Below, piece by piece: positions 16,410-25,550 of a DNA stretch of 64,000 bases. This DNA comes from Rhodobacter sp. (GTDB lineage Bacteria; Pseudomonadota; Alphaproteobacteria; Rhodobacterales; Rhodobacteraceae): contig JAIYDJ010000027.1 of NCBI GenBank assembly GCA_027487575.1, forward strand, positions 1 to 64,000, given 5' to 3'. Within the stretch, counting starts at the first letter, position 1. Every line of letters starts with the position of its first letter. A model generated the notes under the pieces. The model was given only the letters and a program-made list of their open reading frames with translations, was not told the DNA's origin and made no database searches. The translations under genes and the position numbers were made by a program.

Positions 16410-18065
16410 ATGCCACAGGATATCGTGCGCGAGGCGATGGAATATGACGTGGTGATCGTGGGCGCGGGGCCTGCCGGTCTGTCTGCGGCGATCAGGCTGA
16501 AACAGCTGGACCCCAACCTTTCGGTCGTGGTTCTGGAAAAGGGCTCGGAAGTCGGCGCGCATATCCTGTCGGGGGCCGTGCTGGACCCGGTCGGACTGGA
16601 CCGCCTGCTGCCGGACTGGCGCACCATGGGCGCGCCGATCACTGTGCCGGTGACCGAGGACAACTTCTATCTTCTGGGGCCCGCCGGGCAGATCCGCATT
16701 CCCAACTGGCCGATGCCATCGCTGATGGACAACCACGGCAACTACATCGTCAGCATGGCGAATGTGTGCCGCTGGATGGCCGGGGTGGCCGAGGGGCTGG
16801 GTGTCGAGGTGTTTCCCGGATTTGCGGCCTCTGCGCTGGTCTATGGCGACAAGGACGAGGTGCGCGGTGTGGTCGCGGGCGAATTCGGCCTGAACCCCGA
16901 TGGCACACCGGGTCCGTCCTACGAGCCGGGCATGAACCTGATGGGCAAGTATGTCTTCCTGTCCGAAGGCGTGCGCGGGTCGCTAACCAAGGAAGTGATG
17001 GCGAAGTATGCGCTGTCCAGGGGCAAGGACCCGCAGAAGTTCGGCCTGGGCATGAAGGAAATCTGGGAAATCGACCCTGAAAAGCATCATGCGGGCCGGG
17101 TGACGCACACGATGGGCTGGCCTTTGGGCAGCAAGGCCGGCGGCGGGTCGTTCATCTATCATCTTGAGAACAATCAGGTCTACATCGGTCTGGTGGTGCA
17201 CCTGAACTACGAGAACCCATACCTGTACCCCTATATGGAGTTCCAGCAGCTCAAGCATCATCCGATGGTGGCCGACCTTCTGAAGGGCGGCAAGCGCGTG
17301 GCCTATGGCGCGCGGGCGATTTCGGAGGGCGGTTGGCAGTCGATCCCCAAGCTGGTGGCGCCGGGCGTGGCGCTGCTGGGCTGTTCGGCCGGCATGGTCA
17401 ACGTGCCGCGCATCAAGGGCAACCACAACGCCATGCTGTCGGGCATCGAGGCGGCCGAGGCGGCCTTTGTCGCGCTGCACGCGGGGCGTCAGGGCGACGA
17501 GTTGACGGAATACGAAACGCTGGTGCGCGGCGGCGCGATTGCGACCGACCTGAAGAAGGTGCGCAACGTCAAACCGCTGTGGTCGAAGTTCGGGCTGATG
17601 GCCTCGCTGTTCGGCGGTGGGCTGGACATGTGGACCAACAGCCTGTTCGGCCTGTCGGTCTTCGGCACGCTGAAGCACGGCAAGTCGGATGCCGAGGCGA
17701 CCGGCAAGGCGAAAGACCACGCCCCGATCGTTTATCCCAAGCCCGATGGCGTGCTGTCCTTCGACCGGCTGACCAACGTGGCCTTTTCCGCCACCAACCA
17801 TGACGAACACCAGCCTGCCCATCTGAAGCTGCGCGATCCGTCGATCCCGATCCGGGTGAACCTGCCGGAATATGCCGAACCTGCACAGCTTTATTGCCCG
17901 GCGGGGGTCTATGAGGTGGTGTCAGAGGCGGGCAAGGACCCGCGCTTCGTGATCAACTTCCAGAACTGCGTCCACTGCAAGACCTGCGACATCAAGGACC
18001 CGTCGCAGAACATTGTCTGGACCACGCCGCAGGGCGGGGGCGGGCCCAACTACCCGAACATGTGA
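16410..18065 (+). CDS. Electron transfer flavoprotein-ubiquinone oxidoreductase
   Basis: This 551-residue enzyme passes electrons from electron transfer flavoprotein (fatty and amino acid oxidation) to ubiquinone at the membrane. The FAD-binding motif VVIVGAGPAGLSAAIRLKQ lies near residues 14-32. The middle has GAHILSGAVLDPVGLDRLLP and the membrane/quinone-binding region. The C-terminal 4Fe-4S domain has LYCPAGVYEV and NFQNCVHCKTCDIKDPSQN. Length and domain order match the family. Its stop overlaps the next start codon (GTGA), so the two genes are probably co-translated. Confidence 0.96.
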   Translation: MPQDIVREAMEYDVVIVGAGPAGLSAAIRLKQLDPNLSVVVLEKGSEVGAHILSGAVLDPVGLDRLLPDWRTMGAPITVPVTEDNFYLLGPAGQIRIPNWPMPSLMDNHGNYIVSMANVCRWMAGVAEGLGVEVFPGFAASALVYGDKDEVRGVVAGEFGLNPDGTPGPSYEPGMNLMGKYVFLSEGVRGSLTKEVMAKYALSRGKDPQKFGLGMKEIWEIDPEKHHAGRVTHTMGWPLGSKAGGGSFIYHLENNQVYIGLVVHLNYENPYLYPYMEFQQLKHHPMVADLLKGGKRVAYGARAISEGGWQSIPKLVAPGVALLGCSAGMVNVPRIKGNHNAMLSGIEAAEAAFVALHAGRQGDELTEYETLVRGGAIATDLKKVRNVKPLWSKFGLMASLFGGGLDMWTNSLFGLSVFGTLKHGKSDAEATGKAKDHAPIVYPKPDGVLSFDRLTNVAFSATNHDEHQPAHLKLRDPSIPIRVNLPEYAEPAQLYCPAGVYEVVSEAGKDPRFVINFQNCVHCKTCDIKDPSQNIVWTTPQGGGGPNYPNM

Positions 18066-18499
18066 CGCGGATGCAGCCCACGCGTGACGAGGTGCTGGAC
18101 TGGCTGGAAGCCCGGTTTGCCCGCAGGCTGCCCGCGCTGCAACAGGCGGATGTCCTGCGCGCAACAGGCTGCGACGGGTCCGATGCCGACGCCTTGATCC
18201 GCGACTTTGCCGAAAGGTTCGGGGTCGACATGCGGGGGTATCGGCCGATGATGCATCACCACGGCGACGGGCGGCGGCTGCGCCCGTCCTGGCCGGTTGC
18301 AGTGACCCCGGAACATGGGGTGTTGGTGCCGTTGTCGGTCAGCCTGCTGCATGGTGCGGCGGTCCACCGTCGCTGGACGGTCCGCTATCCCGATCTGCCC
18401 GTCGCGCAGGACCTGTCCTGGGTCAATCTGCCGCTGCTGGCGACCGGGCTGGTCGCCGCGACGATGGCCGTTCTGTGGGCCATCCCCCGGTTGTTCTGA
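18062..18499 (+). CDS. DUF1493-like small protein with C-terminal membrane segment
   Basis: The N-terminal half (LRATGCDGSDADALIRDFAE then RFGVDMRGYRP) resembles DUF1493, a carrier-protein-like domain of unknown role. The C-terminal half ends in one hydrophobic segment (LPLLATGLVAATMAVLWAIP). Start options are the GTG at 18062, overlapping the ETF-QO stop by 4 bases, or the ATG at 18071. It is translationally coupled to the ETF-QO gene, but no functional link is evident. Confidence 0.65.
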   Translation: MTRMQPTRDEVLDWLEARFARRLPALQQADVLRATGCDGSDADALIRDFAERFGVDMRGYRPMMHHHGDGRRLRPSWPVAVTPEHGVLVPLSVSLLHGAAVHRRWTVRYPDLPVAQDLSWVNLPLLATGLVAATMAVLWAIPRLF

Positions 18500-18617
18500 T
18501 CCATCACGGGGAGTTGCTTGCAAATCGCCCGCGCCGGGCGCTCTGCCACAAACCCGCGATTGCCCTTGGTCCGGGCGGCGACTAGCGTGGGTCCGAGTTT
18601 TCAAGGAGCTTCCCCGC

Positions 18618-20309
18618 ATGCCCCGTCTGTTTCGCGTTCTTCCGCTGGTTGCCATCCTGATGGGGGGGCCGGTCGCGGCGCAAGACGGTGACGCTGGCGC
18701 ATTCCTGGCGGCGCGTGTCGCGGCATCGACCAGCGATTACCGCGCGGCGGCGGCGTGGTTTACCCGCGCCATGCTGTCGGACACTCGCAACCCCGAACTG
18801 CTGGAAGGCGCGGTGATCGCCAACATCAACCTTGGCGAGATCGGGGTCGCCGCCGAGATCGGGCGGCGACTGCTGGACCTTGGGGGCCGCAACCAGACGG
18901 CGACGCTGGCGCTGATGGGCGCGGCGGGAAAGGCGGGCGATTTCGAGGCCCTGCTGACAGACGCGGCGGCGGGGCAGACCGCGGGGGCATTGCTGGACGG
19001 GCTGGTGCGGGCCTGGGCCGAACTGGGCCGCGGTCGAATGTCCGAAGCGCAGGCCGGGTTTGACAAACTGGTGCAGACCAAGGGGCTGGAGGCGTTCGGC
19101 TTGTATCACAAGGCGCTTGCGCTGGCCTTGGTCGGTGATCTGGAAGGCGCGGATGACATCCTGTCGGGGCGGGCGGCGGGCTCGCTGACCGTGACGCGGC
19201 GCGGGATTCTGACTCATGTGCAGATCCTGAGCCAGCTTGAGAACAACACCGAGGCGCTGGCGGTGCTGGAGCGCAACTTTGCACCCGGACAGGACCCCGA
19301 AATCGAGGCGCTGCGGCGGCGTCTGGCGGCGGGCGAACCCCTGGCGTTCGACATGGTGCGCAATGCGACCGACGGACTGGCCGAGGTGTTTTTCACCATG
19401 GCAACCGCGCTGAACGGCGAGGCCGCCGACGGATACACCCTGATGTACGCCCGCATCGCGACGTATCTGCGCCCCGACCATGTCGATTCCATCCTGCTGA
19501 CAGCCGGCCTTCTGGAACAGCAGCGGCAGTATGATCTGGCGACCGAGGCCTATGCGCTAATCGCGGCCGACAGTCCTGCGTCCTATGTGGCCGAGATCGG
19601 CCGCGCCGATGCGACCTATGCCGCCGGCCGCAAAGAGGCTTCGATCGAAATCCTGCAGGCGCTGGCCCGCATCAAGGCCGATGTTCTTGCCGTGCAGGTC
19701 GCACTTGGCGACGGTCTGCGCCGCGAGGAACGGTTCGAAGAGGCGGCACGCGCCTATGACGCGGCAATCGCGCTTGTGCCGAAACCCGAGGGGCGGCATT
19801 GGGTGCTGTTCTACAGCCGTGGCATCTGCCACGAACGCAGCGGCGATTTTCCCGCAGCCGAGGCCGATTTCCGCCGGGCGCTGGCCCTGAACCCGGACCA
19901 GCCGCAGGTCCTGAACTACCTTGGATATTCGCTGGTCGATCGGGGCGAAAAGCTGCCCGAGGCGCTGGACATGATCGAACGTGCCGTGGCGGCGGCCCCC
20001 GAAGGCTACATCCTCGACAGCCTTGCCTGGGCGCTGTACCGGCTGGGTCGCTATGACGAAGCGCTGGCCCCGATGGAGCAAGCCTCGCTTCTGGAACCGG
20101 TCGATCCGGTGGTGACCGACCATCTGGGCGACATCTACTGGGTCGTTGGCCGCAAGCTGGAGGCGCAGTTCCAGTGGCGTCGGGCGCTGTCGTTCAACCC
20201 CGACGAAAAAGAGGCAGTCCGCATCCGCCGCAAGCTGGAGGTCGGTCTGGACACCGTTCTGGCCGAAGAGGCGGCAGCGGGCAAGCCAGTGGTCGGGGCG
20301 CAGCCCTGA
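18618..20309 (+). CDS. Exported tetratricopeptide-repeat protein
   Basis: This 563-residue protein has a signal peptide (MPRLFRVLPLVAILMGGPVAAQ). Helical TPR-like repeats fill the rest, for example AAAWFTRAMLSDTRNPELLE and ADFRRALALNPDQPQVLNYL. A last set is YDEALAPMEQASLLEPVDPV. The ATG at 18618 has AAGGAG upstream; the longer frame before it is antisense noise. It is likely a periplasmic scaffold in envelope assembly. From memory, homologues sit upstream of ispE in many Rhodobacteraceae. Its stop directly abuts the ispE start. Confidence 0.88.
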   Translation: MPRLFRVLPLVAILMGGPVAAQDGDAGAFLAARVAASTSDYRAAAAWFTRAMLSDTRNPELLEGAVIANINLGEIGVAAEIGRRLLDLGGRNQTATLALMGAAGKAGDFEALLTDAAAGQTAGALLDGLVRAWAELGRGRMSEAQAGFDKLVQTKGLEAFGLYHKALALALVGDLEGADDILSGRAAGSLTVTRRGILTHVQILSQLENNTEALAVLERNFAPGQDPEIEALRRRLAAGEPLAFDMVRNATDGLAEVFFTMATALNGEAADGYTLMYARIATYLRPDHVDSILLTAGLLEQQRQYDLATEAYALIAADSPASYVAEIGRADATYAAGRKEASIEILQALARIKADVLAVQVALGDGLRREERFEEAARAYDAAIALVPKPEGRHWVLFYSRGICHERSGDFPAAEADFRRALALNPDQPQVLNYLGYSLVDRGEKLPEALDMIERAVAAAPEGYILDSLAWALYRLGRYDEALAPMEQASLLEPVDPVVTDHLGDIYWVVGRKLEAQFQWRRALSFNPDEKEAVRIRRKLEVGLDTVLAEEAAAGKPVVGAQP

Positions 20310-21161
20310 ATGGGTCCGCGCAGCGTCACCGAACTGGCACGGGCCAAGATCAACCTGTGCCTGCATGTGACGGGGCGACGCGGTGACGGGTATCACCTGC
20401 TGGACAGTCTGGTGGTTTTTGCCGATGTGGCCGACCGGGTGACGGCGGTGCCCGCCGATGCGCTGACGTTGACCCTGACCGGCGCCGGAGCGGCGCATCT
20501 GCCCGACGGTGCCGACAATCTGGTAATGCGCGCCGCGCGGGCGATGGGCGTTTCGCGCGGTGCCGCGATCACGCTGGAAAAGCGGCTGCCGGTGGCTTCG
20601 GGCATCGGGGGCGGCTCGGCGGATGCGGCGGCGACGTTGCGGGTCTTGTCCCGTTTGTGGGAGGTGGGGCTGCCATCCGCGACCGCTGTGCTGGGGCTTG
20701 GGGCGGATGTACCGGTGTGTGTGGCCGGGGTGCCCGCGAGGATGGAAGGGGTCGGCGAGGTTGTCAGCCCCCTGCCCCATGCCCTGCCCGAGGCGTGGCT
20801 TGTGCTGGCGAACCCCGGGGTCGCCGTCGCCACTCCGGACGTGTTCCGCGCCCTGACGCGGACCGACCATCCGCCCCTGCCCCGCGATCTGCCGCGCCTG
20901 CGCGGTGCGGACGAACTTGCCGCTTTCCTGCAGATGCAACGCAACGATCTTGAACCGGCGGCGATGTCGGTTGCCCCCGTGATCCGCCGCGTGAAGGATG
21001 CGGTCGCCGCGCAACCGGGATGCCTTCTGGCCCGGATGTCGGGGTCCGGTGCGACCTGTTTCGGGCTGTTTGCCGACCCCTTGGGTGCGGCGGCGGCGGC
21101 GGCGGCGTTGCGCAAGGCCGAACCCGGTTGGTGGGTCGAAGCGGGCGCGATCGCCGCCTGA
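20310..21161 (+). CDS. ispE: 4-diphosphocytidyl-2-C-methyl-D-erythritol kinase
   Basis: This 283-residue GHMP kinase carries out the fourth step of the non-mevalonate (MEP) isoprenoid pathway, phosphorylating CDP-methylerythritol. The substrate-binding N terminus is [20 protein letters not shown]. The ATP-binding glycine loop is [18 protein letters not shown], and [12 protein letters not shown] is motif 3. It follows the TPR gene with no spacer and faces, convergently, a polyprenyl diphosphate synthase gene that uses the pathway's products. Confidence 0.95.
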   Translation: MGPRSVTELARAKINLCLHVTGRRGDGYHLLDSLVVFADVADRVTAVPADALTLTLTGAGAAHLPDGADNLVMRAARAMGVSRGAAITLEKRLPVASGIGGGSADAAATLRVLSRLWEVGLPSATAVLGLGADVPVCVAGVPARMEGVGEVVSPLPHALPEAWLVLANPGVAVATPDVFRALTRTDHPPLPRDLPRLRGADELAAFLQMQRNDLEPAAMSVAPVIRRVKDAVAAQPGCLLARMSGSGATCFGLFADPLGAAAAAAALRKAEPGWWVEAGAIAA

Positions 21162-21164
21162 CCG

Positions 21165-22166
21165 TCAGTTGATCCGCGACACCACGAAATCCGCCAGATC
21201 CTCCAGCATCGCCCGGAGCGGCGCGTCGGGCAGAACCGACAGTGCCGCCCGCGCCTGCGCGGCATAGGTCATCGCGTCGGCCCGTGCCTGCGCCATCGCA
21301 CCGTGCCGGGCCATGATCGCCATGGCCTGTTCCAGATCGCCCATCTGCTGATCACCCTTTTCGATCACGCGCACCCAGAACGCCCGTTCCTCGGGGCTGG
21401 ACAGCGCCACGGCCTTGATCACCGGCAGCGTCAGCTTGCGTTCGCGAAAATCATCGCCGGTGTTCTTGCCGATCACCTCGGACGATCCGCCGTAATCCAG
21501 CAGGTCATCGACGATCTGGAACGCCACCCCCAGCGCATCGCCGTAAGTGTGCAGGGCGCGGACCTGATCTTCGGGCGCGCCGGCGATGACGCCCCCCACT
21601 TCGGTCGCCGCCGAAAACAGCGCCGCCGTCTTGCCGCGCACCACCTGCAGATAGACGGCCTCGGTCGTGGCCAGGTCTTGCGCGGCGGTCAGTTGCAGCA
21701 CTTCGCCTTCTGCAATCGTGGCCGATGCATTGGCAAGGATGTCCATCACCCGCAGCGACCCGGTTTCGACCATAAGCTGAAAGCTGCGGGAAAACAGGTA
21801 ATCCCCGACCAGCACCGAAGATTTGTTGTCCCACAACAGGTTGGCCGTGGGCCTGCCCCTGCGGCGAGCGGACTCGTCAACCACGTCATCATGCAGCAGC
21901 GTCGCCGTATGGATGAATTCGACCGTCGCGGCCAGATGGATGTGGAACGGCCCCGCATAGCCGCAAAGCCGCGCCGCCGCCAGCGTCAGCATCGGGCGCA
22001 GGCGCTTGCCCCCCGCCTCGATCAGATGCGCCGTCACCTGCGGGATGCGGGGCGCATGTTCGGACGCCATCCGGTCGCGGATCATCGACCCGACCAGCGC
22101 AAGATCCGCCGCCAGCGCCGCCGCCAGACGATCCAGCGGTTTTTGCGACACGATATCCAAACTCAT
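21165..22166 (-). CDS. Polyprenyl (octa/decaprenyl) diphosphate synthase
   Basis: This 333-residue trans-prenyltransferase makes the ubiquinone side chain. The first Asp-rich motif is LLHDDVVDESARRRGRPTAN and the second is FQIVDDLLDYGG. GGKRLRPML binds isopentenyl diphosphate. Length and sequence fit the IspB/DdsA group; the product chain length (probably C50 in Rhodobacteraceae) cannot be read by eye. I chose the ATG at 22166, which has GAGGGG at proper distance; the open frame further upstream is antisense to the methyltransferase gene. Confidence 0.93.
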   Translation of the reverse strand: MSLDIVSQKPLDRLAAALAADLALVGSMIRDRMASEHAPRIPQVTAHLIEAGGKRLRPMLTLAAARLCGYAGPFHIHLAATVEFIHTATLLHDDVVDESARRRGRPTANLLWDNKSSVLVGDYLFSRSFQLMVETGSLRVMDILANASATIAEGEVLQLTAAQDLATTEAVYLQVVRGKTAALFSAATEVGGVIAGAPEDQVRALHTYGDALGVAFQIVDDLLDYGGSSEVIGKNTGDDFRERKLTLPVIKAVALSSPEERAFWVRVIEKGDQQMGDLEQAMAIMARHGAMAQARADAMTYAAQARAALSVLPDAPLRAMLEDLADFVVSRIN

Positions 22167-22211
22167 TCCCATCCCCTCGACAGGCAGCGGCGGGTTGCCT
22201 ACATCTGCCTC

Positions 22212-22427
22212 ATGCAAGAACTGTTGCGCACGACGGACCCGACCGTGATCGCCTATGCGCAAGCCATGCTTGCCGGCGAGGATATAGCGGTGTTCGACAT
22301 GGACGTCCACATGAGCGTCTTCAACGGCAGCTTGGGCATACTGCCGCGCCGCCTGATGGTGCGGGACGAAGATCTGGACGCGGCCCTGCGGATTCTGCGC
22401 GCGCTTGATATTCCGACGGGCCGTTAG
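22212..22427 (+). CDS. DUF2007 family protein
   Basis: This 71-residue protein begins MQELLRTTDPTVIAYAQAML and has GILPRRLMVRDEDLDAALRI, the pattern of DUF2007, proposed (without proof) to be signal-transducing. It is divergent from the polyprenyl synthase gene, and the next gene starts immediately after its stop. Confidence 0.85.
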   Translation: MQELLRTTDPTVIAYAQAMLAGEDIAVFDMDVHMSVFNGSLGILPRRLMVRDEDLDAALRILRALDIPTGR

Positions 22428-23186
22428 GTGTTTGCCGACAGCGAGTTGTCGGATGATGCCTTTCTGTGCGGACGGCTGCGGCTGTGGCAACCCCGGCGCG
22501 GCTACCGCGCGGCCACCGACCCCGTGCTGCTTGCGGCGGCCTGTCCGGCGGGGCCGGGGCAATCGGTTCTGGATCTTGGCTGCGGCGCCGGGGCGGCGGC
22601 GCTGTGCCTTGCGGCTCGGGTGGCCGGCGCCGTGCTGACCGGGTTGGAAGTGCAGCCCGACTATGCGGACCTCGCGCGCCGGAATGCCCTGCGCAACGGG
22701 ATCGCGCTTGAGGTGGTCACCGGCGATCTTACCGACATGCCCCGCGCCCTGCGCCGTGACTTCGACCATGTCATCGCCAACCCTCCCTACTATCCCCGCA
22801 GCGGCACCCCCTCGCCCCAACCAGGACGAGACACTGCCTTGCGCGCCGAAATACCGCTCGCGGCCTGGGTCGAGGCAGCCACGCGGCGGCTGCATCCGGG
22901 TGGCTGGCTGACCCTGATCTGCGGAACCGACGGGGTGCCCGAGGTGCTGGGCGCGCTGGCCCCGCGCATGGGGTCGGTCGCGGTGCTGCCACTGGCCCCG
23001 CGCGCCGGCCGACCGGCCCTGCGGATCATCCTGCGCGCGCGCAAGGGCGGGCGCGGCGCGTTCAGGCTGCTGGCCCCCTTCGTGATCCACCGCGGAGAGG
23101 CGCATGACGGGGACCGCGAAGGCTATTCCGACACCGCCAATGCCGTTTTGCGCGACGGTCTGCCGTTGACGGCGGCATTCGGCTGA
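22428..23186 (+). CDS. TrmN6-like SAM-dependent methyltransferase
   Basis: This 252-residue protein has a Rossmann methyltransferase core. SAM motif I is VLDLGCGAGAAALCLA and the acidic residue follows in LTGLEVQPDY. NPPYY at the N6-adenine/amino methyltransferase site points to modification of adenine in tRNA (tRNA1(Val) A37) or of glutamine. It starts with GTG at 22428, directly after the DUF2007 stop codon, so translation is coupled. Confidence 0.88.
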   Translation: MFADSELSDDAFLCGRLRLWQPRRGYRAATDPVLLAAACPAGPGQSVLDLGCGAGAAALCLAARVAGAVLTGLEVQPDYADLARRNALRNGIALEVVTGDLTDMPRALRRDFDHVIANPPYYPRSGTPSPQPGRDTALRAEIPLAAWVEAATRRLHPGGWLTLICGTDGVPEVLGALAPRMGSVAVLPLAPRAGRPALRIILRARKGGRGAFRLLAPFVIHRGEAHDGDREGYSDTANAVLRDGLPLTAAFG

Positions 23187-23285
23187 ATTCGAAGCAATGA
23201 ACCTGCCGGGTTTATGAAGACTTCGTGACACGACTCACACTTCGTGGTTGCATGGGACATCGGCAACCGGAAGAAGGAGAACGAC

Positions 23286-23453
23286 GTGACCATCGCCTCG
23301 CATCTGACCGAACTTCGCAAGAAGCACGAACATCTGTCCGATGTCGTCGAAAAGGCCCAGCGCAGTCCGGGATCGGACGCCCTGAAGATCGCCGACCTGA
23401 AAAAACAGAAACTGAAGCTCAAGGAAGAGATTTCGCGCCTCTCGCAGGCGTAG
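23286..23453 (+). CDS. YdcH family (DUF465) small protein
   Basis: This 55-residue, highly charged helical protein contains ASHLTELRKKHEHLSDVVEK and LKKQKLKLKEEISRL, the DUF465 coiled-coil pattern. The start is GTG 23286, supported by AAGGAG six bases upstream; the ATG-like frame further up lacks a site. Its last 35 bases overlap the 3' end of the convergent transporter gene. Confidence 0.85.
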   Translation: MTIASHLTELRKKHEHLSDVVEKAQRSPGSDALKIADLKKQKLKLKEEISRLSQA

Positions 23454-24312
23454 CGCGCAGGCTGGCGCGGGCGGCAAGCGCCGCCCCGCCGGTGACAAGA
23501 CCGGCAGACAGGATCAGGGTCGGCGTCGCCTGGGCCAGACCCGCCACGACCAGCGCCAGCGTGGATAAAAGCGGTGCGGCATAGGACGCGACGCCCAGCA
23601 ACTGGATGTCGCCGCGCTTCATTCCGATGTCCCAGGTGAAGAAGGCGAGGCCGACCGGTCCGATGCCAAGCGCGAGGACTGACAGCCAACCGACCGCCCC
23701 TAGCGGCAAGGACGGCTCCTCGACCAGCAGGTGCAGGATCAGCGACAGCGCCGCCGTCGCAAGGCAGTAGACCGTGACAGCTTCGGTCGGTACCGACCCC
23801 AGTCGGCGCGACGCCACGGAATAGGCGGCCCATGTCATCGCGCAAAGGAAGGCCAGACCAAGGCCCGGCAGCGCCTGCGCCGTGACGCTGCCGCGATCGT
23901 CCAGCAGGATCAGCGCAGCCCCGGCAAAGGCAAGCCCCGCGCCGACGATGTGCAGGGCGCGCAGGCGTTCGCCGGGCAATGCCCCCGACAACAGCACGAT
24001 GAACAAAGGCCACAGATAGGCGATCAGCCCGGTTTCGGCCAAGGGCGCAAGGCGCAAAGCGCTGAAATACAGGGCATGATAGCCGAACAGGCCAGCCGTG
24101 CCGAACACATAGACGCCAACTGGCACGGCGCGCAGCACGCGCCACCCCGGCCCCGCAAGCACCCAGATCAGCCCGATCGCCCCCCCGACACCAAAGCACA
24201 GCGTGTTGAGAAGAAAAGGCGGCACAGGGGACGACAGCAGCGTCAGCAGCGAAAGCGAAGACCACATCGCAATGGCGGTCAGCCCGGTCAGGGTCGCACG
24301 GGCACGGGTCAC
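23419..24312 (-). CDS. EamA family (DMT superfamily) transporter, YddG-like
   Basis: This 297-residue protein has about ten hydrophobic segments in two EamA halves. Examples are GLIAYLWPLFIVLLSGAL near the end of the first half and VGLAFFTWDIGMKRGDIQLL in the second. The second motif is typical of YddG-type aromatic amino acid exporters. It sits in the inner membrane; the substrate is inferred. Its start overlaps the ATP-grasp gene by 4 bases (ATGA), so the two are co-translated. Confidence 0.88.
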   Translation of the reverse strand: MTRARATLTGLTAIAMWSSLSLLTLLSSPVPPFLLNTLCFGVGGAIGLIWVLAGPGWRVLRAVPVGVYVFGTAGLFGYHALYFSALRLAPLAETGLIAYLWPLFIVLLSGALPGERLRALHIVGAGLAFAGAALILLDDRGSVTAQALPGLGLAFLCAMTWAAYSVASRRLGSVPTEAVTVYCLATAALSLILHLLVEEPSLPLGAVGWLSVLALGIGPVGLAFFTWDIGMKRGDIQLLGVASYAAPLLSTLALVVAGLAQATPTLILSAGLVTGGAALAARASLRATPARGAKSLP

Positions 24313-25478
24313 CGTGGCCGCTTGCGTTTTGCACCCGAGGCGGCAGAGGGCAATCGCACCGCAATGCGTGCGGTGGTGGCCGCAAGCGCATCGGCCAGAA
24401 GCGGAGCCAGATCGGGGCTCATCACGCCACGGTCTGCCGCGCGCTGATACATCATGTGGGACGGGTTGGTGTTCACTTCGCCGAAGATCGGTCCGTCCTC
24501 GGTCAGCATCACGTCGTACCCCAGCACGCCATGGGTCGGAAACAGACGGTGCGCGGACTCACACATCGCAACCGCCTGCGGAACGTCCGGCAGCGTCACC
24601 CCGATGACCGATGCCCCGGTCGCGGGCGCTTCGGTTGTTGCCACAATGCACATCTGATCCATGTTCTGCGTCCGGATCACGCGGCCCGTCGTCAGATCCA
24701 CATGGCAAATCGCGTGGTCCGACTGCGTATGCGCGTCCATCATGGCCCCCTTCGCCGGCAGTCGCATCACCCCGTAAAGGCCGCGCGGGCCATCGCTGCC
24801 CCAGATCGACACGACACGCAGGGTGCCCACAGCCGGACCCGCCAGCGCCCGGATGGACGTGGGCTGGCGGACCAGTTCCTGAAACAGATAGCCGCGCGGA
24901 AAATGCTGCACGATCTCGGTGGCGATGGTTTCGGGGGCATACTCGCGCCCATCGCCGAACCGGATCGCCCCGCTGTCGCTGCGCGATACGAAACTGGTCG
25001 CCCCGATGCCCAGCGACTCGTCAACCGGTTTGCCGAACACCGGCAGATCGACCGTCCGCAGATAGTCGGCCAGACCCGCCGCATCGGTCAGCCCCCGCAC
25101 CCCCGGCGCGGACCCGGCCGCGCAGTAGTACGCCAGATTGCGCGGCACGCGAAACCCGGCCCCGGTCAGGACATGGCCCGTCAACATCTTGTTGCTCAAA
25201 AGCGCCCGTTGCGCGGTCCGGGCCGGTCCAAGCGCCTCGTTCATCCGCTGGCTGGCCCGGTTGCCCAGGTAATGCTGACCGGCCGTTGCTGCGATGTCGG
25301 CGCGAAACAGCCCCAGCTTGTAGTAATCCTGCGGCTCGATCTTGCTGGGCCCGTACATCAGGCGGGACAGTACGGCGATCTGCCTAGCATAGCTCATGCC
25401 ATGTTTGCGCGCGACCCAGGCCATGGTCTGCGCCAGGTCCAGTTCGCGCTTGATCGTCGCAAGTTTGAACATCGACAC
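24309..25478 (-). CDS. ATP-grasp protein related to sugar-transfer-associated ATP-grasp
   Basis: This protein of about 390 residues has an N-terminal helical part (LAQTMAWVARKHGMSYARQI) and an ATP-grasp core. VFGKPVDESLGIGATSFVSR is a lysine/glycine-loop region and FPRGYLFQELVRQPTSI is the nucleotide-binding strand. FGEVNTNPSHMMYQRA resembles the metal-binding end of sugar-transfer-associated ATP-grasp proteins. Such enzymes ligate a carboxylate to an amine; the substrate is unknown. I prefer GTG 25478 because AAGGA lies 8 bases upstream; the ATG at 25472 is the alternative. Its stop overlaps the start of the exporter gene, which suggests product export. Confidence 0.75.
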   Translation of the reverse strand: MSMFKLATIKRELDLAQTMAWVARKHGMSYARQIAVLSRLMYGPSKIEPQDYYKLGLFRADIAATAGQHYLGNRASQRMNEALGPARTAQRALLSNKMLTGHVLTGAGFRVPRNLAYYCAAGSAPGVRGLTDAAGLADYLRTVDLPVFGKPVDESLGIGATSFVSRSDSGAIRFGDGREYAPETIATEIVQHFPRGYLFQELVRQPTSIRALAGPAVGTLRVVSIWGSDGPRGLYGVMRLPAKGAMMDAHTQSDHAICHVDLTTGRVIRTQNMDQMCIVATTEAPATGASVIGVTLPDVPQAVAMCESAHRLFPTHGVLGYDVMLTEDGPIFGEVNTNPSHMMYQRAADRGVMSPDLAPLLADALAATTARIAVRLPSAASGAKRKRPR

Positions 25479-25550
25479 GCGGTCGGTCCTTCTTCGATTG
25501 CAGGCACATCGGCGATGCGGGCCGGGGGCCAAGCCACCCGGCCCGTGCTG

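Noticed and set aside
19557-21014. 485-residue minus-strand open frame
   Set aside because: It is antisense to the TPR gene and ispE, both of which have clear family motifs and ribosome-binding sites.
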